A stretch of DNA of 64,000 bases from Entrophospora sp. SA101. Lineage: Eukaryota > Glomeromycota > Glomeromycetes > Entrophosporales > Entrophosporaceae. A model generated the notes under the pieces. It was not told the origin of the DNA. It saw only the letters and a program-made list of their open reading frames with translations, and ran no database searches. Below, in pieces: positions 57,606 to 64,000 of the stretch (position 1 is the stretch's first letter; every line of letters begins with the position of its first letter). Location: contig CAUDNR010001502.1 in assembly GCA_958430865.1 (NCBI GenBank), positions 1 to 64,000 of the forward strand, in the 5' to 3' direction. A program made the translations under genes and the position numbers.

Positions 57606-59459
57606 ATGACAGCCCTTAAAATAAAAAATGCCATCTACTTTAATATCATTAGAAATTGACCATTCTTTTAAATCATCAATGTTTTTGAAGTCACCTGAAG
57701 GAGAATTAATTATTGATTCAACCAATTTGTCAACAACTGGAAACATTTCAGATACTATATCCTTGAATTCAATCTCTTTTCCAAAACAATATTTTAAGTG
57801 AAATGGATGTTATTAATTGAACCTAAAACTATTATTAATACTGATCAGCATAATACCTGATCCAAAAAGGCTGCCGGTCAAATTTATGATCTAATTAATT
57901 TTTTTTATCAATTTGAAATACCCCATTTTACATAAAGATACTTGAAATTTCTCACTATTTATTTTTACTACTCCAACTTTTACATACTAATACAGTTCTT
58001 TAGCTCTACCCTCTTTTTCCATGCTAGTTTCTCAATAAAAAAGCCAACTATACCATTTTATTAATAATACCAGTTCAAATATAATTGTCCAAGGTCCAAT
58101 CTAACATATTTCGAAATTCATAATGCTTTTTGAATATCTGAACCTTATCATTATATATTAGCTGTACAAATTAAATTCTCTGTATCATTATAGCACAAGT
58201 CTTGTAAATAAAATTGCAGCGAGTTTTTTGCTCTAGAATGTTTGATTCCATTTTAAGATTGGAAAAAATTACATGTTGATCAATATTATGTGACTTGATA
58301 TTTTGATTTATTTAATTAGACCATTAATTTATTAAATGTTTATAATAACCAATTCACCATAACTGAATCAGGAACACGTCTATGAGATTTATACAATCAT
58401 GGCAGATCCTTTTTAATCCTTGTTTCTGCAACTTTCTTCTAAACTACTCTCATATCTTTAGGAGTGCCATCCCCAAATACAATTGACTAAGTGATGCCAT
58501 CTCTCATTGCCGTTGTTCTCATCGCCACTTATCTTCTCATGCCCACCATAATAAATCTATTTTTATATGTAAATCCCATATGTGCAACCATCTAATTGCA
58601 GAACTGTCACTTATAGACATATATCATTTTCTATACCAAAGATCTGGCAAGATTTTATCTTTTATAAATTCCTGGAAATTGAACTCGCAAATATTTTGAA
58701 ATTTTCAACTTTATATCTTCACCATAGATTGTTAGTTGACCTTACCTTTTGATGTTTAACTCATTTGGATGTTATCAATTTGCCACTTTTTAAATATTGC
58801 TTCCCACATGTTCTTATTAATCTTGTACACCAATGACCTTTATTTTAATAATATTGCTAGCATCCATTTATTTGTAACCTGAATTAAATATTGTGGATCT
58901 AATTCTTTTCCATTTTTTATTTTTTACTTATAATATTGATAAAGAAGATTCATCATTACTCAATCCTAGTACAGAATGCCTCTTGTTTTGTAAAGCTGAT
59001 TTAGCATCGCCAGAATAAAACTAAATGTCTTTTCTTGGACAATGAGAATGCATCTGGTCTTGTAGAAACTTCTTTAAGAATCTCAAATGAATCTAGATTT
59101 GTTTCTTCTTCTATGACTTCAAAAGTTGCTTTTCCAAGCCTATATTACTCCATTCATCTTCACTACATGATTATTAGCTAAATCACTTTTTTCTTCTTCG
59201 TCATCTTTGTTTTCTTTGTTTATAATCATCAACATTTACAACAGTATCATTGAACAATAATTCATCATCAATATTTAAAACAGCATCATTGACATCATCA
59301 TCGATTTCATCAATTTTTGTTTAAAGAATATCAAAAATAATATTTTGATTATGATTTTTACATTTGGATGGAAATGAGAAATTTGAATTTAATTTGGTCA
59401 TGTGATTTTTACAAACTTCAGATATATTAAAATTAGAATTTTTTTTCACACTCTTTATT
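57606..59459 (-). pseudogene. Decayed coding-like region, copy 2
   Basis: Counterpart of 25472-27325. It holds the 65-codon open segment at 57606-57814, scattered protein-like blocks, and the Cys/His-rich relic at 59204-59459. No intact gene. Confidence 0.3.
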
Positions 59460-59656
59460 TGTTAATAATAATAAAATCTGCACGTGTAATATATATGTGT
59501 GTGTGCGTGTGTGTTGCACATATATAATTCTTTCCTAACAACACCATTCATATTTAGATTTTTCAATTTTTGGTTCAAGTTTACATGACATAAATATTAT
59601 CTGTTTGCTGTTTGTTATAAAATCATTTAAACCACTATTCAAATATTTTATTTACA

Positions 59657-60624
59657 CTAATTTTTATCTCCTGCCAAGAGTTTATTTATAGCTGTTTCAT
59701 ATTCTTTTATTGATTCTTCTGAAATTTTTATACCTTTTTCTTGTATTAATGCTTGTAATTGGTAATAATTGAGTTGCCTTCGTAATTGTTCGTTCTTATC
59801 TTTTAAAACTTGTGAATCAAATAACGTTGAAGAAAATGTTGTTGTTTCCATAGTATTTCTTAAACTGTTTAACCGCTCCAACAGTTCTCCATTTGTCTTC
59901 TTGAGGCTATTTATTTCCTTAACATTTTTCACGTGTTGCATTTCTGATCTCTCATTCAACTCCTTATATTGACTTTCATTGATCACTATTTGTTCAAGTT
60001 GTCTTCTAGTCACTAGTTCCAGGTTTTCAACATTATTCTCAAGCGGTTTTATCTCTGATTTGTGTGCTTTTATACTTTTTTCCAACAATACTAGAGCCCT
60101 TTGAGCTTCTTCTTTTTCTTCTTTCAATTTAACATGCAAAGAATATAAATATTTTAATTCGTGATCCATGATAGAAGAAGTGAATACACAAAATGTATGC
60201 ATCCTTTTATTTGGTCAATAAGGTGATACAAATTTCAAAAAAAAATCTTCAACCATGCCACATAAAGAATGATCATCACTTACGTTTTCCATTCAACAAC
60301 GTGTTTGTCTAAATCATCATCATATTCATTATCAAAGTATACAAATCCAGAACATAATGGAAGTTTTGATCTTATTAGTTGTAAAATTAGAACCGAAATT
60401 TTATGGTATGCGTAAATGTAGATCACAGAAATCAATCTAAAGGAAAAAAAATTTATATATTTATTTATTGACCATTACTGTTTCATTCTCATGCTACTGC
60501 TACTGCTACTGCTACTGCTACTGCTACTGCTACTGCTGTTTTTACTATTAATGCTATCATCTCTGCTTTTGATGTATTTATGTTTAAAAGTTAAACCAAT
60601 TTCATAGAAAATGATATTATCCAT
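59657..60624 (-). CDS. Coiled-coil protein with Ser tract, three exons, 281 aa, copy 2
   Basis: Exons 60479-60624, 60284-60436 and 59657-60203. The Ser-codon tract (60493-60537) has the same number of units as copy 1, notable for a microsatellite that should change quickly. Confidence 0.6.
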
Positions 60625-61255
60625 TATATTATATGTATACTAACTATATAAATAAATAAACCATTGTAGTGAAATTGGGCTATGGTAATGCCATGGGTCA
60701 TTAGGCCTGGTTCGCCATCTCCATTCAAGGTGGCGGTTTTTGTTTTTCAGTCAATGATGATATGTTATCATTGATTACGAGAAGAAAATTTAGTACATTA
60801 AGGAAAAGTGAAGATTTCAATGATTATGGTGTTGATTAAATAGCAAGTTAATGAAATGATCAAATAATTCTAGAAAAAAACTACAGATTGATAAAATATA
60901 TATTATTAATATAAAGAGTAATAATTACAATGGTTCAAAGTAGTTTGCAGGGGTGATTGCTCATCAATGATTCCAAATAATGATTAACTCTTAAAGAAAT
61001 AAAATTAGTCTTTGACGTTTTCACCCTGAAATATCTCTTTGTGACGTTATGTTCACTTTGTCTGGTTTTGTTTTGTGTTCTTTTATATTAGCACAACGAA
61101 GAAGAAATCGGATAGATTTTCTTCGATAGCCTTGATGGTAATAAAAAAAGGCCTACATAGAATGCTTACCTTCGCAAATGATTTTATGATTTTTTGGAGA
61201 TAAAAAAATTAATAGGTGAACCTTTGATTTATCAGGAATGTATCTTTTTAATTAA
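60625..61255. other. Intergenic in repeat copy 2
   Basis: Counterpart of 28491-29121, including the short GC-richer hairpin patch near 60680-60740. Confidence 0.4.
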
Positions 61256-62629
61256 TCAATCTTTAATTTTTTTATCGTCTTTGACTTCTCTTTTCTCTAA
61301 AATTTTATCAATCAAACCAAATCCCAATGCTTCTTCTGCAGTCATAAAATAGTCTCTTTCAACTGCCTTTTCTGAAAACAACAAAAATATATTATTATAT
61401 AGTTTCAGCTTTACTTCTAAAATCATCATCATCATCATCATGTATATTCATACCAATTTCTTCCAATGAATGTTTTTTTGTATGTTTTTTATAAATATTA
61501 TTTAATTTTTCACGTACTCTTAAGATTTCTTTTGCATGAATAGCAATATCAGTTGCTTGACCAGATGTGCCACCAATGGGTTGATGCATCATTATAGATG
61601 AATTTGGCAATGAGTATCGTTTACCCGGCTCGCCTTTTACCATCATCATCATCATTATTATTGTGTTCGAATTCGTTGATATTATCATTAGATTCTTATT
61701 AATTAAAAACATTACCTGCTGCTAGAAGTAATGATCCCATTGAACATGCTTGACCATTACAAAGAGTGGATACTGGTGATTTAATATACTATTAATTATT
61801 ATTAATAATTATTATGATTGTTAGTTTTTAGATTAAAATAGTTTTATAATTTTTTTTAGAAATCTCTATTTTCATACCTGCATCTTTTTTTCAAACAAGT
61901 AAATTTAAATATATAATATATATAATAATAAATTTTTTTAATTATTATTATATTAATTGATATTAATAATAATAACTTATCAGCTTCTTACAGTATCATA
62001 AATTGCCATTCCAGCTGTTACACTTCCACCGGGACTATTAATGTATAAACTTATAGGTTTATCAGGATTTTCTGCTTCGAGGAATAACAATTGAGCAACT
62101 ATCACTGCTGCCACACTATCTTCTACCTAATCATATAATGACCAATCAATTGGAAGTTTTTTTATTTGGAATTTTTGTCTTTAATACTATCTAATGGATG
62201 GTAAAACAATGCTTTCTTTTACTTACATGACCATTCAAGCAAACAATCCTTTCTTTTAAAAGTCTAGAAAAAATATCATAAGAACGCTCTCCTCTTGTCT
62301 AATAGTAGCATTAATAATCATTAATAATCATTCGAGAATTATTTCCACAATTGATAAAGAAAAATCAATACCGTTTGTTCAACAACAAATGGAATTAAGG
62401 CTTGACCTCTTATTGGGATTTCGTTATTTAATGTATAATATTGTCCAAAATCACGTCGCTAAACATGTAAAACTTTGAGTAACTAACTGAAAATAATACT
62501 TGGATAAAGATTTATTTATCAAATTTATGTTACTTTGTTTATAGAATGCTTAGTCAAATTATTTAAAACTTGACAATTTCTAAAAAATCGTGTGGTAAGT
62601 AATGGTGAAGTCCTACAATAATAATACAT
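61256..62629 (-). CDS. clpP: Mitochondrial ClpP, eight exons, 254 aa, copy 2
   Basis: Exons 62534-62629, 62372-62458, 62227-62298, 61992-62126, 61878-61883 (6 nt), 61716-61788, 61454-61633 and 61256-61371. The same catalytic residues and the same micro-exon are present, with no change noticed even in the introns. Two intact identical copies would be unusual for a single-copy housekeeping gene. Confidence 0.9.
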
Positions 62630-64000
62630 TATTGATTTTTCTGAAGAAATTTTTTGATCAGCATTATATCGATCATCGAAATTATATGGGGCATATTGCA
62701 ATATGACGAATTGATCAAATATGAAAAATATAAATTTGATAAATTATGAACTTCAGTTTGAGGTAAGAGGCGAAAAGTGTAGTAATGATTTCAGCGAGAG
62801 GATTAAAGCAATAATTATATATATGTATGTACTTGTAATAAAATTATAAAATTCATATCTAACTGTAATAAGAAAAATCAATCTTGTTAAAAATGTAAAT
62901 GGGTGCGTTTATATTGTGAGAACGTGTCGAAGATAAGTATAGATATAAGATTATATACTACCAAATAAGTTTAATACTATTTTTAATAACAATTTACGTT
63001 TACCCAAAGTTTCAGGTTTAAACAATGGAAGGATTTGGTTCAACTCCAAAATCTATAACTTTATTTATGATTTTTTGAAAAGCTGTTTCTCTCACTAATA
63101 TTTATTATTACTACTAACGTAGAGATATTTCTTTCCGGGCCATCTGGTGATGCTGGTTTTTTTTTGATTTTTGTGTATGATTTGTTATCGAGTTTTCTCT
63201 TATTACTATTTTTGATTTTCGTTTTGTGCAGTGGGGCCAGGGAATGGCCACTCTATTTCAGAGCAGATAACTTGCATAAGCTTCCTCCCCACAAACAACT
63301 CCCCCGCGACTAAGAATATTGCTGACGAATTGGTTGCTTCCATTTGATGTTGTATACGTATACGTTACCAGTAAATGAATTATATACTCTTTTTTCTAAT
63401 ATGAAGTAACTTTGTTGGTCTTCTTTTTGTTTCACCGATTCTTTACACGGAGAAGAGAAGAAACCAAACAGATGTGAAACTGATAGATCATGTATGTTAG
63501 GTTCTTCGTTCAAAGTTTTCAGATCCAAATTCGTTGCTTGAATGAATATGGCCTATTACTATGCAAAGCAAAAAAACACATTAATTGAAATAAACAATTA
63601 TTGTTAAGAAAAGTTCCTTCAGGAATCTTCAAATCCTTAACATGATTAGGTTTTCTTTTATCTCCTGGATCATTACTTCTTGGTTATTTCTAAATGCCTT
63701 GAAGTTGTTTTAACAAGTTCATCATTGTACTATTTTACTATAAGCAATGCCTGTATAGCCCTTATTTCCACTTACACTCTTGATAAATACAACTGAGGAT
63801 ATAATTGATGACATTCTTGTAAAAAAAAGGCATTTTTTGAACGCAAACCATGAAGAGATCGTCAATTAATTGATGATTCGCAAATCATATATTATTGATA
63901 TATATATATATATATATATTTCCTTGCTTTTTAGATGTAGGAATTATTGTTTCCGCAGCAAGCTCAATTTTAAAGTTAAATTTAACCTAACCTAAAAATA
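62630..64000. other. 5' flank of clpP copy 2 to the window edge
   Basis: Same as 30496-31866; no gene supported. Confidence 0.4.

Larger units (their letters stand above)
54096..64000. repeat. Large direct repeat, copy 2 (continues beyond the window)
   Basis: Counterpart of 21901-31866. It carries the intact version of the transposase and otherwise the same genes at an offset of 32134. It includes the (TA)n tract at about 63898-63917 and is still matching at base 64000. Confidence 0.9.

Overview
The window looks like nuclear DNA of an arbuscular mycorrhizal fungus (Glomeromycotina, Rhizophagus-like). It is very AT-rich. It has short GT-AG introns, a BTB/TLDc gene of the kind expanded in that lineage, and many decayed DNA transposons (Tigger/pogo, Helitron, hAT, Tc1/mariner, integrase-type) with their non-autonomous derivatives. 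The species is inferred, not proven. Two runs of N (18566-19154 and 50185-50194) show it is a scaffolded assembly.

Layout. 1-3.1 kb: relic of a DUF7869-type transposon, a Helitron tail and small TIR elements. 3.6-5.3 kb: intact intronless HAD 'Swiss Army Knife' gene. 5.7-8.6 kb: Tigger relics. 8.8-11.1 kb: acid-lipase pseudogene carrying one TA-flanked element in an exon and one hAT-like element in an intron. 12-13.6 kb: nested TIR elements. 13.9-14.8 kb: five-exon NADPH-dependent FMN reductase. 15-17.4 kb: Helitron relic. 18-19.3 kb: a second copy of the lipase 5' end, an N gap and a half element. 19.4-21.8 kb: a MITE and two tandem arrays. 21.9-31.9 kb: first copy of a direct repeat of about 9.9 kb (broken integrase-type transposase, a 154-aa orphan gene, a coiled-coil gene with a Ser tract, mitochondrial clpP). 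32.4-39.6 kb: a 13-exon DIP2/CMR2-like gene (2041 aa). 39.9-41.7 kb: eight-exon biotin synthase. 42.0-43.8 kb: three-exon 3'-5' exonuclease. 45-50.2 kb: Helitron helicase pieces, a complete 996-bp hAT-like element and a truncated Tc1 transposase. 51.9-53.6 kb: two-exon BTB-BACK-TLDc gene. 54.1-64 kb: second copy of the large repeat, here with an intact transposase, running off the window.

The intact genes are ordinary housekeeping or lipid/cofactor genes with no operon-like linkage: clpP and biotin synthase are probably mitochondrial, and DIP2 is linked to diacylglycerol balance. Splice models were built by hand from GT-AG signals, frame continuity and protein-family conservation. Their internal consistency (every coding sum divisible by three) is the main support.

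The most notable signals are these: the large direct repeat, whose differences all lie in its first ~610 bp; a 71-bp GC-rich hairpin element with a 9-bp target duplication, present in only one copy; a MITE in the lipase exon whose precise removal restores the frame; and a 6-nt micro-exon in clpP.
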